From: Tetrahymena thermophila SB210
Taxonomy: Eukaryota; Ciliophora; Oligohymenophorea; Hymenostomatida; Tetrahymenidae
Reading direction: 5' to 3'
Length of the DNA stretch: 64,000 bases
Assembly: GCF_000189635.1 (NCBI RefSeq)
Contig: NW_002476463.1
Location: 1,116,001 to 1,180,000 of the forward strand
The translations under genes were made by a program, and so were the position numbers. This document shows positions 38,106 to 52,041 of this stretch, piece after piece. Position 1 is the first letter of the stretch; every line of letters begins with the position of its first letter. The notes beneath the pieces were generated by a model. That model was not told where the DNA came from, searched no databases, and saw nothing but the letters and a program-made list of their open reading frames with translations.

Positions 38106-39649
38106 TTAAATTGCTAGTTTCGATTTATTAAACCTATATTTTAAATAATTTGAAAAATGTTATTTGCAATTAAAAAAATAATTTTAATAGTAACTTATTA
38201 ATTAAATTGCTTATTAGTTATTAATGCATCAAATAAAATGTAAAAACATAAAAAATTGTTATTAGAACTATTAATTGTATTTATTTGTTATGATAACAAA
38301 AATTTAAAGAATGAAATATTTTAGTTTTCAGAGCCATTTAAACAGAAAATGTTTTTTGTAAATAATTTTATTTTTATTGTAAAATTTATTATTAAAATTA
38401 AAAATAATAACTATAAAAAATGCTTAATTTAGCGAAATTTTTTAGTTCTAAGGATTGATTAAGAAAATACATAAGAATAGTCTATTTTCCTTTTAATAAT
38501 AGCTGGATAAGCTTCGATCAGTATTTTTTTAAACTGATTGGGTATATCATTGTAAATTAATTATTTATTTAATTGTCTTAAGCGATAAAATAACTTATTC
38601 GTACTCATAAAATAAATACTAAAATAATATTTACGTTTTTTAATTGTAAATTTATTTCTAAAGCATTAAAACGTAAAATTTTAGTTATTAAAATTAAGAA
38701 ATATTTTGATTTACGTTTTATTATTGGTTTTTTAATAATCTAATTAAAAATGTTCTATTTAAAATGCAAATATTATACAAGGTAGAAGAAAAATATTTAA
38801 AGAAGTTCATGATTATGAAAATTTGGAATCATATTGCTAATATAAGGCAACATTTTTGATTTTATATTTTAAGGTATCAACTATTTCTAAAACTTATTTA
38901 AATATTTATTAAATGGTATGATTCAATTAGCATGTATAGATTACTGATATTTGGTTTCTCTAATATTTCTATTTTTAGAGAGAATACCAAATACCATAAA
39001 ATTTTGAAAAGATTTTGTAATAATTTAAATTACAAAAAAAATAAATAACCTAAAGCTAATTAAATCTTTATCTTTAATAGAAAAAGTTGTAAGACTGATA
39101 AGTAATTTGATGTAAAGAATTTACGTATTATTTAGACACGCATTATAATTGAAAAATAAAAGATACAAATTGCATCATGCTTTTTAAAAAAATATTTAAG
39201 TGAACGTTTATTTTTATAATGAAACATAATTGTACATTTTAGTTGAGAATTATATAACTTAGCTTCCAAATTTTGCACTTCTTCAGTTTTTATTAAATAT
39301 TTTTAAAATAAAATTGAGCATATTTGTTGTGTTTATGAAGATTCGAAATACTCATTTCAAAACTTTTACAACCATTTATTTGATTTAAAAAGAAGCGGAT
39401 GATAGAAACTTGAATATGCTTTTTATTAAATGAAAAGACTTAAATAAATTATTCTTATCTGTTTAGTTAGAAGTGATGCAATTTCTAATCTTAATTAAAA
39501 TAACTCTGTATCAAAAAAAATTTGATTCTTTCTGATTTTTGATATTCTTTTACCTAATAAAAACTCATCTGGTTATAAAAAGAATCAACAAATTAATTAA
39601 TTAATTAAATTAAATAATAATAAACAAATCAATTTCTAAATTAATAAAA
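38106..39649. other. 1.5-kb AT-rich intergenic region
   Basis: No gene seen. A weak inverted repeat lies at about 38949-38993 (TATTTGG..TCTCT / AGAGAG..CCAAATA). Confidence 0.5.
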
Positions 39650-41725
39650 ATGAGTGTAGGTAATTAAGTTTAAAAGTCAATATCAGAAAGAGTTTATAAC
39701 ATTCCAGTTGGAAATAAGCTTCCTAATTCTTCTCACGCAATGAGAAATCCTTAATCAGTTAATGGACTCCTCTACTAACCCCTCCCTGGAGTGCTAAATC
39801 TCTAAGATCTAATCTAAGAAGGTCTCAAAGTAAATAGCCAATATGATTTTGTAGGAACAAAGAATCCTAAAACAGGAGTCTATGAATATGAAAAATACCA
39901 AGATATTTATGATTAAGCAGTTGCTTTAGGTTCTTCATTTTAGAATTATAACTTGCTTAAAGTCTCAAACGATCACAAAAATTTTAGATTTTATAATAAC
40001 CTAAATCAAAATTTTGATGGAACTTTAAAAATGGTAGGAATATATTGTAAGAATAGACGTGAATGGACTATTTCTGATTTTGCTAATGCCCTTTATGGCT
40101 TTACTATGGTTCCTCTTTATGACACTCTAGGACCTGAATCTGCAAGTTATATATTAGGACACTCTGGAATACTTACATGCATTTGTTCTACCTAGCAAAT
40201 AGATATCTTGTCAAAGGCTACTAATCTGCATGATTTAAAATATATCATTTCTATTGACGAAGATCTTAGCGTGGAAACTTAATAAACCTTACAAAATAGA
40301 GGAATTAAAATTCTTAAATTCAAAGACTTGATAGATTAAGGTCGCAAATAGCTGGTACCTTTACCAAAGAATCTTCCTTCTGATACAATTTTTTCATTTA
40401 GCTACACATCTGGAACTACTGGAAATCCTAAAGGAGCTATGATCACTCATAGAAATTTGATTTCTATTGTATGCAGTCAATAAAGAAGTGAGTCTAAGTT
40501 CGATAATAAAGATGTCTTCCTCAGCTATTTACCTTTGCCTCATATTTATGAAAGATTTGTTTAAGTGACTTGCTGGTTTACTGGAACTAAAATTGCTTAT
40601 TATGGAGGAGATATGCTGAAATTAAGAGAAGACTTTGCTGCTGCTTAACCAACTGTTGCTATTTTTGTTCCAAGACTATTGAATAAGTTTTATGAAGAAA
40701 TAAATGCTTTCATCAGCAGAATGCCTTAAGCATAGTAAAACATAATACAAAAAGCTATTTAAGAAAAGATGTAAAATCTACAGAAAAAAGAAACATACAC
40801 TTTCCATCATCCAATTTATGATGAGTAAATTTTTAGTAAATTCAAAAACATGTTTGGTGGAAAGCTAAGAAGTATGAATTCTGGTGCAGCTCCTATTTCT
40901 TAAAAGGTATTAGACTTTTTCAAAGTAATATTTTCATGTAACGTCGCATAAGGCTATGGCTAAACTGAAGGTACAGGAATGGAAACAAGCTAGGTTATGG
41001 GCGATATAGAAGAAAATAATGTAGGTGGTATTGTTTCAAGTATCGAAATCAAATTAGAAGATGTTCCTGACATGGGATATCTCTCCACTGATAAAGATGA
41101 ATTTGGAAATCCAATGCCAAGAGGTGAGATATGCATTAGAGGACACAGTGTCTTTGCTGGATATTACAAAGACGATTAAAAAACAAATGAAACTTTTGAT
41201 TCAGATGGCTGGATGCATTCTGGTGATATCGGAGCTATCTTGCCTAGTGGAGCTTTGAGAATTATTGATAGAAAGAAAAATCTTTTCAAACTACAATAAG
41301 GAGAATATGTTTCTCCCGAAAAAATAGAAAACATCTACATAAGAGCTAGAGGTGTTTAAGAGGCTTTTGTTCACGGTGATTCTTTGTAAACTTATTGCAT
41401 TGCAGTAATTGTACCAAAACCTGACGAAATAGTTAAAATAGCTTAAGAATTAAACATAAAAGAATAAAAAATTGAAGTTTTATGCCAAAATTAATAAGTA
41501 AATCAGTTCTACTTAAATACAATTTAAGATTTTGGTAAAAAAGAGGGATTATTTTCTTTTGAATAAGCTCAAAAAATTCACCTAGAACCTGTATCATTAG
41601 CTGTTCATGGGTGCTTGACTAGTAGTTTTAAGCTCTAGAGACACATAGCTAAATAAATATTCAAAAAAGTAATTGATGAACTCTATAGTAAACCTTTACA
41701 ATAGAAGTAATCTCCTCGTTTGTGA
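39650..41725 (+). CDS. Long-chain acyl-CoA synthetase, paralogue 2
   Basis: Intronless ORF of 691 aa, aligning end to end with the upstream ACSL. The P-loop '[11 protein letters not shown]' starts at residue 252. '[13 protein letters not shown]', 'GYGQTEGTG', 'GWMHSGDIG' and '[21 protein letters not shown]' elements all follow in the expected order, so catalysis is likely intact. The C terminus is Ser-Pro-Arg-Leu, so the final tripeptide is PRL rather than the canonical SRL of its neighbour; peroxisomal import is therefore doubtful, and the two copies may act in different compartments. The internal coding stretch is highly similar, while the spacer between the genes is not, so the duplication is not very recent. 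Confidence 0.93.
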
Positions 41726-42572
41726 TAAGCAAAACAAATTGTCTGTCTGCATGTTAAATAAATTAAATTTTATTTTGTTTATAAGTAATATTTTTAAAAT
41801 AAAAATCTAATGCTGTTATATTTATTTTTTTTGTTTTATTCAGTTTAAATAAATGATGCTTTTTATAAATTTACTTATTTTTTAAAAAATTTCTACAGAT
41901 TTTCATTATTAATCTCAATAAAATAAATTTAATTACTTTATGGAAAGTTCTATTTTAAAAAAATATCAATCTTACATTTTTTAGAGATAAAATTTTTTCT
42001 TTTTTCTCAAATTTTGATTATGTTAAAGATAAATTCTTAAGTTTTATGTAATTTGATTGCCTATTGGGACACAGATCAAAGATTTTAAAGTAATTAAATT
42101 ATATAATTTTATTTAAAATTATTTAATTAGTTTTTCTCAATATGGAATTTCAGAGGCGTTTTAGAAAAATTAAAATTTGGGTGTAGAAATGAAATAAATC
42201 AGAATTTATCGAATTGTTTTAATAAAATGAAAAGAAAAGATTATTTAATATTTATCGCTTAAATTAAAATATTAATGTAAATATCATAAGAGAATAGAAT
42301 ATAACACAGCTTAATAAAGAATTAATGAAATTAAAAAGATGTCTGATATCTATTACATATAAATATATAAATAGATATCATATACATATACATGAAAAAC
42401 AAACATATCAATCAATATATGTATGTATGTATTCATTTATTTATTTATATATTTCAATTATTTTCAATATTGAATAAATAAAATAAAAAATACAGAATAA
42501 CTCAATTTAAATTAGACTCATTATTTAAAAGAATAGTGAAAATTGAAATAAAGTAATTAGATAGATTTAAAG
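41726..42572. other. AT-rich intergenic region with ATAC/TATG low-complexity patch
   Basis: No gene. About 42345-42455 is a low-complexity stretch of ATAT, ACAT, GTAT and TTTA short repeats. Confidence 0.55.
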
Positions 42573-45500
42573 ATGCTACACACAGCTAAAGTCAATGAAG
42601 AGCTGTATCAAAAAGCTCGTGAATTAGTTACCGATGTACATGCAAAAGTACTAAAGATTTTAAAGAGAGGTGAGAATGTTGTCGTTTCAAACGGAGAGTA
42701 TATGCCATGTTATAAGTAATTCCTCTTTTCTATAGATTATGCATAAATGCATTATTTAATATTAGAAGCATTGTAAAAACCTTTAAATGGTAGCTAATGT
42801 TTACATAAATTGCAATAATTATTCATTAAGCTTTAAATTTCTAGCTTTTTTAAGCAATTTTAAAACATTTACGAGTTTTCTTGATATAATTTTATATTTC
42901 TCTATTTAAAAATTCCCAAGAAATGACATTTAGACAATATTTTTTTAGTAAGATTTAGCTGGAATTTGGAGTATTGCAATAAAATAAAAATATTTTTATT
43001 CATAGAATATTACTTTCAATGTTTTTGATAATATTTTAAATGTTAAATGAATTTTAAAAATATAAATTCTAATAAAAATTTAAATAAATTAGTGCAGTTA
43101 TTAAAGCTTGTGATTCTTCCTAAGAACCAACCGCAAATAAAGATGAAAAAATATAAAATAATGAAGAAAGGCTATTCAACTGGTTTAAATAATTGATTAA
43201 GGAATATTTATTAGGTGATGTTTAAGAATCAAATTTAATTATGGATTAAGAGTAGTATATTGAAAAGGTGTATAAATAATATAAAAATTTTTAAATTTAC
43301 CTCCATTGGCTCTCACGTCTGTTCTACTACCTTGACTAATTCTTTTTAAAAAACAAGAATTCTACTCTCCACGTTGAAGGTTTTAAGATATACAGAGATG
43401 ATTATTTTTAGATTATTAATAATAAACTATTCAATCACATTGTAAATTTCTAAAAAATGGCTAGAGAAGACTAATCAATTCCTCGTGAAACTGTAAAAAG
43501 ACTTATTCAAATATACTAAGAAGTAGGCTTTAAAAAGACTGTAAAGCTAAAAAAGATTGCAAACTCTTCTGAGTTCGCTTATGAAGTTGACGATGGCTCT
43601 AAGTATTACGAAGATAATTTCTAAGCAAAGTTTGCGGATGAGGTAATTAAAATAATTATGGAATTTTAAATGAAATTGTCTGCAAAGTTTAACAGAATCA
43701 GTGTTAAAAAGTTTAGATTTTCAAATTCTAGTTTAAAATTTTAATTTGCTTCAAAAGATTTAATTGATTAAGCTGTGGAAAATATTTTAAAGTTATTCGA
43801 CTATTTACTAAGATTTAAAAATATCCTAATCAATCAATCAATCTTCATTTATTTGTCTATTTTTCTCCTTTCTGATGATATCTTTTCTATCTGATGTTTT
43901 TTTAAATTAAAAGCATCTACTCTAAAATTAAATAGGATAATTTAATGATCAAAGTTTAGTTTTAAATTTTAAAAAGTAGAAAAAGTTAAATTACAAAAAA
44001 AAAATGTTTTTCATTGTTTTTTTGAAAAGATAAAAATTTTATTATTAAATAAAAATTAATTTTTTCTAATGCAAAATTGAAATTACTCTTTTATAGATTT
44101 TAATAATGTGAAATGGATTAAATTGTATTTTGTAAATAAATAGATGGAGCAATACTATTTAAAAAGGGTAAATGAGTGGAGTAATTTAAGCACTCCAGAA
44201 TATGTAGAATAAGCTTTAAAAAGCCTTTAAAAGGAAGAAGAAATAGCTTAATACTTCTACAGCAAATCATAAAAGATTATTGTAAATAGAATTGAACAAA
44301 TCGTTATCTAGCAATAAAGTGAAACACTTGCTAATAATGAGTAAACAGGTTTATATTCTATGCTTAAAGAAAAGAAAGAGAATGAAATGAAAAATTTATA
44401 TAAACTTTTCAAAAGAGTAGCTGAAACTCTTGACCATGTAGCCAAAAAGCTTGGTTAATACATTAACTACCACGGAAATATTTTCAATGAATAATCTGAT
44501 AGCCGTAAATCAGAAGGAGTTACATAAAGTAAAAAATAATTGAATTTAGAAAATTAAATTAATTTTAATAATAATTATTTTGTAAAGAGGATATTGCAGT
44601 TGAATTCGTCTAAAAAGTATTTGCTCTAAAGAAAGAATGTGATCATTTGGTCTAAGATGTTTTCAACCAAGATATTACCATCTAAAAAGCAAGAGATAAT
44701 GCTTTCTAAAATTTCTTAAATAAAAATGATAAAAGTACTTTCTTTCTTGCTACTCATGCTGATATCATTTTGAAACAAGAAGGGCTTTAAAATGAACAAG
44801 AAATCGAAGATCGTGTTTAAGAAATTGTTGGTATTTTTGTCTATTTCTATTCAAGAGATACTTTCTTTAAACATTATTAAAAATTCTTTTCAAACCGTCT
44901 TCTAAACGCTACTTCCAGAAACAAAGAAGCAGAAAAGTCATTAATAGCAAGATTCAAGGTATAAATTTGAAATGATTATTTTAATATTTTTTTAAAATTA
45001 AAATAAATTTTGAAACATTTTTTTGATTATTAAACCAATTTCTTCTCAGATTAATTAAAATATATCTTACTTTCTCAAAGAATTTTGATTAATTTATGTG
45101 CTTTTTATTGCTCAAAAATTAAATTAGTTTAAGAGAGATATATATCACAATTTGTAGATGAGTTAGTTATTTTTTACTTTTTTTAGATATTTACATTGGT
45201 TATTTGAGAGTGCTTTTTTTATTCTATTAGAGAAATTAATCTTAGATAAATGAAAATTTAATTGAATTTTTTGTTAAAATAGACTGAAGCAGGTTAGACT
45301 GGTGTCAATAAAATTGAAACAATGCTGAAGGATATTAATAATAGTGAAGAATTCAATTAAGATAATAGAAAACATATTAGTCCTCTTGGAATAGAACTAA
45401 ATGTTAGTGTACTCACTACAGGTAGTTGGCCTATAGCAAATACCTAAGAAAAGGTTAGTACACCTTAAGTTTTAAAGTCTAGCATAGAAAAGTTTGAATA

Positions 45501-46258
45501 ACTTTATAAGTCTAAATACAAAGGTAGAAATATTAATTGGTTATATAGTTAAGGTACTGCAGAAATGTAATTTAGATCTAAAGAGAAATATTTGTTAATT
45601 GTAAACTCGTATTAAATGGTTGCTTTGCTTTCAATCTAATCTTAAGCTAATACAATCAGCTACTAAAAGTTAGTTTAAATTTCAGGAATTCCTGAGAATG
45701 AACTTGAATTCTTACTGATGCCCTTTGTTAAATTAAAAATATTGAACAAAAGTGATGAAGGAGACGCTTTTAATAACAATTCAGAGCTTTCTATTAATAG
45801 CCAATTCTAAAATAAGCTTAAAAAAATAAAATGTATTCCTGGTGGTAAATAAGCCCAACAAAAAGTATTTATTTTTATTTAAAAAACACAATTTAAATTT
45901 TGTTTAATTATTTTTTTTTTAATTTAAAATAGAAATAAAAAGAAGACGATGAAGGCAGAACTTAATTTATGGAAGAAATGAATAGAGAAAGAGAATTTAT
46001 TGTTGATGCTTGCATTGTTAGAATTATGAAAAGTAGAAAAACCATGAAACACAATGATTTATTCCCAGAAGTTATAAAATTAATCAATAATTTTAAACCA
46101 GAAATTCCTCTTATAAAAAGACGTATAGAATCTCTGCTTGATCGTGACTATCTCAAAAGAGATGAAAATGACAGGTAAAATTTAGTTAATTTAAAAAAAT
46201 ATTTTTATAAAATAAATAATTGTTCTAAATTAGAAATACATTTATATACGTACCATGA
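42573..46258 (+). CDS. Cullin (scaffold of cullin-RING ubiquitin ligase)
   Basis: Seven exons: 42573-42715, 43093-43642, 44144-44528, 44588-44958, 45283-45864, 45933-46174 and 46234-46258 (765 aa, usual cullin size), frame-consistent. The N-terminal repeats contain 'YLHWLSRLFYYLDQFF', matching the cullin W-L-x-R-x-F-x-Y-L-D motif. The cullin-homology core has 'DHLVQDVFNQD', 'FQNFLNK', 'VGIFVYFYSRDTFFKHY' and 'NRLLNATS'. The C-terminal winged helix is 'FIVDACIVRIMKSRKTMKHN', then 'RIESLLDRDYLKRD' and the terminal 'FIYVP', like the Y-x-Y-V/I-A end of other cullins. Lys710 in IVRIMK is the expected neddylation site. It would hold RBX1 at the C terminus and a substrate adaptor at the N terminus. 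The last exon is only 25 nt. Subtype (CUL1, 3 or 4) not assigned. Confidence 0.92.
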
Positions 46259-46934
46259 AACTTCTAATAAATAACATGACACTCACTCACTACTAATAAA
46301 CATTCACAACTTATAATCGAAATATGCTGCTAAAATTATTTAATTTCAATTATAAATTTCATTTATAAATCAATAAATATATGCATGTCTAAGTTTATAA
46401 AAATCAATTATCTTTAATGAAACTATTTAAAATTCTCATAATAATTATATATGCGTGCGTATTATAACTAATTGGCAATTATTATTTTTTGTAAAAATAT
46501 TAAAGAAATAAATAAATTCACTATATTTAAAATTAAACCATTTTAAAAAGTTAGAAGTTCTATTATTTTAGCAAGCAATTCTTTAATTTTTGGAATATCT
46601 GTAATAAATAAGAAATAAATTGTTGCATTATATTGTAATAATTAGTTTTTAAAAATAAGCCAAATTATTGTTTGTTTATTTATTTATTTTCTTTATGGAG
46701 AGAAAATATGCGTTACAGTAAATTTTAAAAAATAATTGAAAAATTTAAAACGAATGAGGTAAATTTCAACAAGAAAAAAACTATGAATTAGTGGTCTTTT
46801 ATCAAGTTTTTAAAAGTTCTATTAATAATAAATTGAGAAGAGAAATAATCTTTAAAATAAACAATTTAACAAAAATTTATCAAATAAAAATAATTACAAA
46901 AAAGTAACAACTCTAAATTAGTAGGTAGGTAGGT
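46259..46934. other. AT-rich intergenic region with short GTAG repeat
   Basis: No gene. The stretch immediately before the ATG at 46935 is a short (TAGG)n run, three to four units, unique among the five tandem genes. Confidence 0.55.
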
Positions 46935-48992
46935 ATGTAAAAACTTCAAAAATTAGATTTCTTTTCGTAGCAATTTTCTTTTCTTGTAGGACCACAAAAA
47001 AAAAAGAAAACATCTGAAGGAGGCTTATACACAGTTGTAGCATTTAGTTTATCTTTAGGTTATCTCATTTATCTGCTTGTTTTCTATTTTACCAATTAGT
47101 TCCTTCCTAAAATTACATCCAAAATAAAAAATCAAACTAATTTATAAGATATTACATTTAATGAGAGCGTCTTTGGATTTACTTTTAGTAGCAATGGATA
47201 GACTTTATAGTAATTGCAGTAATCTACAGGCAAGTAATATCTCATTTTCAAAGCTTAGTATGCTTCTATAGCTTTGCAATAATAAAATTATTATGATCTC
47301 CCAATCACATATTGCACTGATTAAAATTTTTAAGGCTATTTGTGTCTTGACTTTAATAATATGTCTGATGTTGAAAAGACTTTGTTTACTGATCCAACAT
47401 CATAATCAATATCTTAATTTGTATTAACAGTTTAGCCTTGTACAGGATTACCTAATTGTGCAAGCCCTGCTGAAATCCAAAGTAAAATAATTGACAGTAA
47501 CTTCTAGTTTTATTTGAAAATTAGAATTATTCAGTACAATGAACAATCTCAAAAATATGAAGAAGGATTTCAAATAGATTTGATTCAATTTGATGATAAC
47601 TTAGCTCTATAAAATTAATACTAATTGACATAATCTATTACTACAGTAAATCAAGGTTTCCTTTTTTAAACAACATCCGTTTCTAAGTTTATTTCTGGTT
47701 ATTAGAAATCTTCCTCCTATTACACCCTCAATAATCTACTTCAAAAAGCAGGATTTACTGGATATGCTTAATTTGTATTTTAAATTTAGCAAAATTAGGA
47801 GATAAATCAAATACAATATCCACTTATTACTGAAGCTTTAGCTCAATTCATGCCTATAGTAAATATTTTATTTACAATAGGTATTTTAACAAGATTGTTT
47901 TCAGAATCTAAAATAGTGGAAAATATTAATACATTATACTTAAAAGAATATTACAGAAGCACTGCTCTTAAATTATTATCAAATGAAAAAAAAAATAAAA
48001 ATTTAAAAAGTTATAGTAGTGATAATAAGAATAATATAATTGAATAAAATCAAATAAATTAAAAGAGCGATCAAACCCCACTTGAAAGTAATAATTTAAA
48101 TAGCGAAACCAAAAAAAATTCAAACAATCTATTAACAGCTGATTAAATTATTGATACTCAAAAATAAATTGATGAAACTGTATTTTTAAATGAAGAAAAA
48201 TCTAAATTTTAGGCCAATTTTTTCTAATTCTACAAATAATACTTCTTTGGTAATTTGATAAAATAAACTTCTCAAAAGGAAGCGATGTATCAAAAGATGT
48301 GCAATTTCACTAAAAAATCTATAGATATTTTCGAATTATACAGGAATTTGATGAGGGTTAATAAGGCCATTAAAATGCTTATGAGCAAAGAATAATATGC
48401 TGCTCTTTAATTTTGTGGATGTGAGATGGATTTAGATTAAATAGATTTTGAAAAGAGCTCTACTTCAGCTATAAATAATAATCAAAAGCTTATTAGTTAA
48501 ATTAATGATAACTAAAATAGTAATAATAATCATCCAAATAATTAAGCAGCTATATATCCTACTTATGCGATAGATATAGAAGAGGGTAAAATTCAATAAA
48601 AGACCAATCTAAATGAAGAAAAAAATAGTTTAACTATGAGCGCTGCTGGTGTTGATAATGGTTTATCTATTAAAAAATAAGCGTATGATAGCTATAAAAC
48701 TTAATTATCTAAATACAAGGAGTAATAGCTATCTTAAAAAAAAAATGATAACTAATCTATTGATTCTGAAATATAACAATCATTGTCAAATTCAAACTAA
48801 ATAAATAACCACCTTTAGCAGTAAGAAGAAATTCTATCAAACAAAAGTATGCTACATTTTTATCTGAACAAATTTATAGATAAAATAAATAAGAATTAAA
48901 ATTTAACGCAAATAGATTTAAATATTTATTCATCTCTTATAGGAAGAATTGCGCCATCTTAGGAATAAGAGTAAGTCTATAACATAAACTGA
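46935..48992 (+). CDS. Two-TM Cys-patterned membrane protein, group B copy 1
   Basis: Intronless, 685 aa. First of five tandem group-B genes. N terminus 'LQKLDFFSQQFSFLVG' is followed by a Lys-rich turn and TM1 ('VVAFSLSLGYLIYLLVFYF'). The outer domain has two Cys pairs: 'YCTDQNFQGYLCLDF' and 'QPCTGLPNCASPAEIQ'. TM2 is at about 306-322 ('MPIVNILFTIGILTRLF'). 'SKIVENINTLYLKEYYR' follows, then a Gln/Asn-rich tail. The block 'SIDIFELYRNLM' / 'LMSKEQYAALQFCGC' (about 465-497) aligns with 'LLTKDQLAALQLVGC' of the 27-35-kb genes, so both clusters are one superfamily. The C-terminal 'LTQIDLNIYSSLIG' is shared by all five. The second codon is TAA (Gln). Function unknown. Confidence 0.82.
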
Positions 48993-50031
48993 AATTCTTC
49001 TATCATATTTTGAAATAATTATAAAACATAGAAATATTTAGTTAGTTAGCTTTATATTTTTATGTATTTTTATTTTAAATTTTGATTATTTTTTATATTT
49101 AAATGTATCAATCACTTTTTTTTTAAAATTACATGTTTTGTCTTTATTAAATTTCTTTTTTATTACATATAAAAGCTTGAATTAAAAAATCTAATTTTCA
49201 GTTTGTTATCAAATGACTCAAATAATTTTCTCATATTCTTTCTTTAGCTTATTTATTTATTATGTTTTAAGTTATCTATTTTTTCTTTTTTACATTTATT
49301 TCTCAATTTTCTAGTCAATTTTTTAATATTTTTATTTGCATTTTTGAATTTATTCAATCAATGTAATAATTTATAAATATTTTGGTGATTTAGCTTTAAA
49401 AAATAGTAATTATACAATCATTTTAAAAATTATTTTATACTTTTTTTATTTGATAATAATAGAATTTGTCTTAAATACATACTTTTTATAACATTTTTAA
49501 AAATATTTTAAAGCAAAAACTTTTTTTTCTTTTTATTGTAAAATTTTTAAAGTAAAAAATACTTGAAATTGAAAAATAAATTTCGTTTACCAAAAATAAT
49601 TATTGAAATTGTATGAATAAATGTATTAAAGGGTATGAATGATATAAAAATAATATTAAATTGATTAAATTTTCAAAAATGAAGCATCATTAATTAATAT
49701 TAAAATTATTTTTCGAAAATTGAGGAGGTAAATAAAATGTTAAAAAATATTTTTTTTTTTTAATATTTAATTATTGAAGAGTTACCAGAAAATATAAAAC
49801 ATAATGACTTCATAATATGCTAAATTGTCCTAAAACCTCTAATGATTTTAGAAGAAACTATAAAAAATCACCACAAAAAATCCATGAATAAATTGTTAAA
49901 TTTTATTAAGTAACAAAAACTATCTCTATATATTTAATAAGATTAAATTGAGAAAAAAAGACTTTAAATAAGAAGGTATATTACTCTTTTTTGTTATTAA
50001 AATAATAATTAATATTATTAATTAGAAAGGT
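48993..50031. other. 1-kb spacer; conserved leader before group B copy 2
   Basis: No gene. The last ~120 bp (GACTTTAAATAAGAAGG.., TTACTCTTTTTTGT, then AATAATAATTA and ATTAGAAAG before the ATG) match the leader at 52700-52836, so the 5' flank was duplicated with the gene and may contain promoter elements. Confidence 0.55.
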
Positions 50032-52041
50032 ATGTAAAAGTTATAAAAATTTGATTTCTTTTCATAATAGTTTGCTTTTCTTGTAGGAGAATAAAAGAAA
50101 AAGAAAACTACTGAGGGAGGCTTGTACACAATTGTCGCATTTAGCTTGTCTCTTGGCTATCTCATTTATCTGATCGTTTTCTATTTTGATAACAAGTTTT
50201 TGCCTAAAATTACATCCAAGTTAAAAAATCAAACTAATTATTAAGATATTTAGCTAAACTAAAGTGTTTTCGGATTTACTTATAGTAGCGATGGGTAAAC
50301 TTTGTAGTAATTGTAGCAATCAACAGGCAAGTAATTTCTCATTTTTAAAGCTTAGTATTCTTATTTAAGTACATAATCTTATACTACTTTTGATCTTCCT
50401 ATCGCAGATTGCACTGATTAACACTTCCAAGGTTACTTATGCCTTGACTATAGTAACATGCCTGATAATCAAAAAGCTTTATTTATTGATCCGTCAACAT
50501 AAACTATATCACTTTATTAGTTAACAGTTTAACCTTGTACAGGATTACCTACATGCGCAAGCCCTGATGAAATCTAAAGCTATATAATAGACAATGGTTT
50601 CTAATTTTTTTTGAAAATAAGAATTGTTTAGTACAACCAGTAATCTTTATAATATGAAGAAGGATACTAAATAGAATTAATCTAATTTGATGATAATTTA
50701 GTTTTACAAAATTAATACTAACTAACCTAATCAATAACAACTCTAAATCAAGGTTTACTTTTTTAAACTACATCTGTTTCTAAGTTTATCTCTGGCTATT
50801 AAAAATCTTCATCATATTATTCTCCTAATAATTTACTTAAAAAGGCAGGATTTACTGGATTTGCTTAATTTTAGTTCTTCTTATAGCAAAACTAAGAAAT
50901 AGATTTCATACAATATCCTCTTATTACAGAAATTTTAGCTCAGTTCATGCCTGTAGTAAATATATTATTTACGATAGGAATTTTGACTAGATTGTTTTCA
51001 GAATCAAAAATTGTCGAAAATTTAAATACATTATATTTGAAAGAATACTACAGGAATACTGCCCTTAAATTTTTATCATATGGAAAAAAAGAGGATCAAT
51101 TAAGATTTTATAATAGCGATAATCAAAATCAAATAAGCGAAAAGCGTGATCAAAACATACTTTTTAGTGGTAATTAAAACAATGAAATAAAATAAATTAC
51201 CAGAAACCCTTTAACAGCTGAATAAATTATAGGTTTATAAAAATATATCAATGAAAACAAATTTGAAAATAAAGAAAAGTCTAAGTTTTAATCAAATTTT
51301 TTCCAATTCTATAAGTAATATTTCTTTGGAAATATAATAAAAGAAACTTCTCAAAGTGATTAACTATATCAAAAGATGTGTAACTTCACTAAAAAATCAA
51401 TTGATATTTTCTTATTATATAAGAATATGATGAAGGTAAATATGGCAATTAAAATGCTTATGACTAAAGAATAGTATGCCGCTTTGTAATTCTGTGGATG
51501 TGAAATGGACTTAGACAAAATAAATTTTGAAAAAAACTCAAATTCCACAATTAAGAATAACTAAAATCTAAAAAATAAAAACTAAGAACTTTAAGAAAAA
51601 CAATATAATATAAAAAATTAAAATAGTTAAGCTGCTGTTAAAACTGCTTAAGTATAAGACATAGAAGAAGGCTAATATAATTAAAAGATTAAGTAGATTT
51701 AAGAAGCGAGTTTAAGTTAAGTTGCTCTATTTGAAAAAGACCTAACTTAAAAAAGTGAAATGAATAAAATATATATTAAATAAAAATAAAAGAATAATGA
51801 GTATTAACTTTCTTTAAAAAATAATGATAATTAATCAATCAATAGTGATTTGGCAACATTAACCACTTTTAATCAAACAAATAACCATCTCTAGCAATAA
51901 GAAGAGATTCTTACTAATGAAAATATGCTACATCTCTATCTAAAGAAGTTTATAGATAAAATAAATAAAAATTAAGAATTAACTCAAGTAGATTTAAATA
52001 TCTACTCATCACTGATAGGATTTGAGCCAAAAATAAGCTGA
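50032..52041 (+). CDS. Two-TM Cys-patterned membrane protein, group B copy 2
   Basis: Intronless, 669 aa, ATG followed directly by TAA (Gln). Same layout as copy 1: 'FDFFSQQFAFLVG', Lys-rich turn, TM1, Cys pairs 'DCTDQHFQGYLCLDY' and 'QPCTGLPTCASPDEIQ', TM2 'MPVVNILFTIGILTRLF', 'SKIVENLNTLYLKEYYR', Gln/Asn-rich tail, 'LMTKEQYAALQFCGCEMD', and C-terminal 'LTQVDLNIYSSLIG' ending at TGA. Most similar to the next gene (52837), including the leader, so the two are a recent pair. The tail after about residue 500 diverges fastest and is rich in glutamine encoded by TAA/TAG. Confidence 0.82.

Noticed and set aside
41061-41258. Second plus-strand ORF inside the acyl-CoA synthetase
   Set aside because: Out-of-frame shadow; the overlapping frame carries the conserved AMP-binding motifs.
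42345-42455. ATAC/TATG short-repeat patch as a regulatory array
   Set aside because: Looks like ordinary low-complexity drift; no regular unit or spacing.
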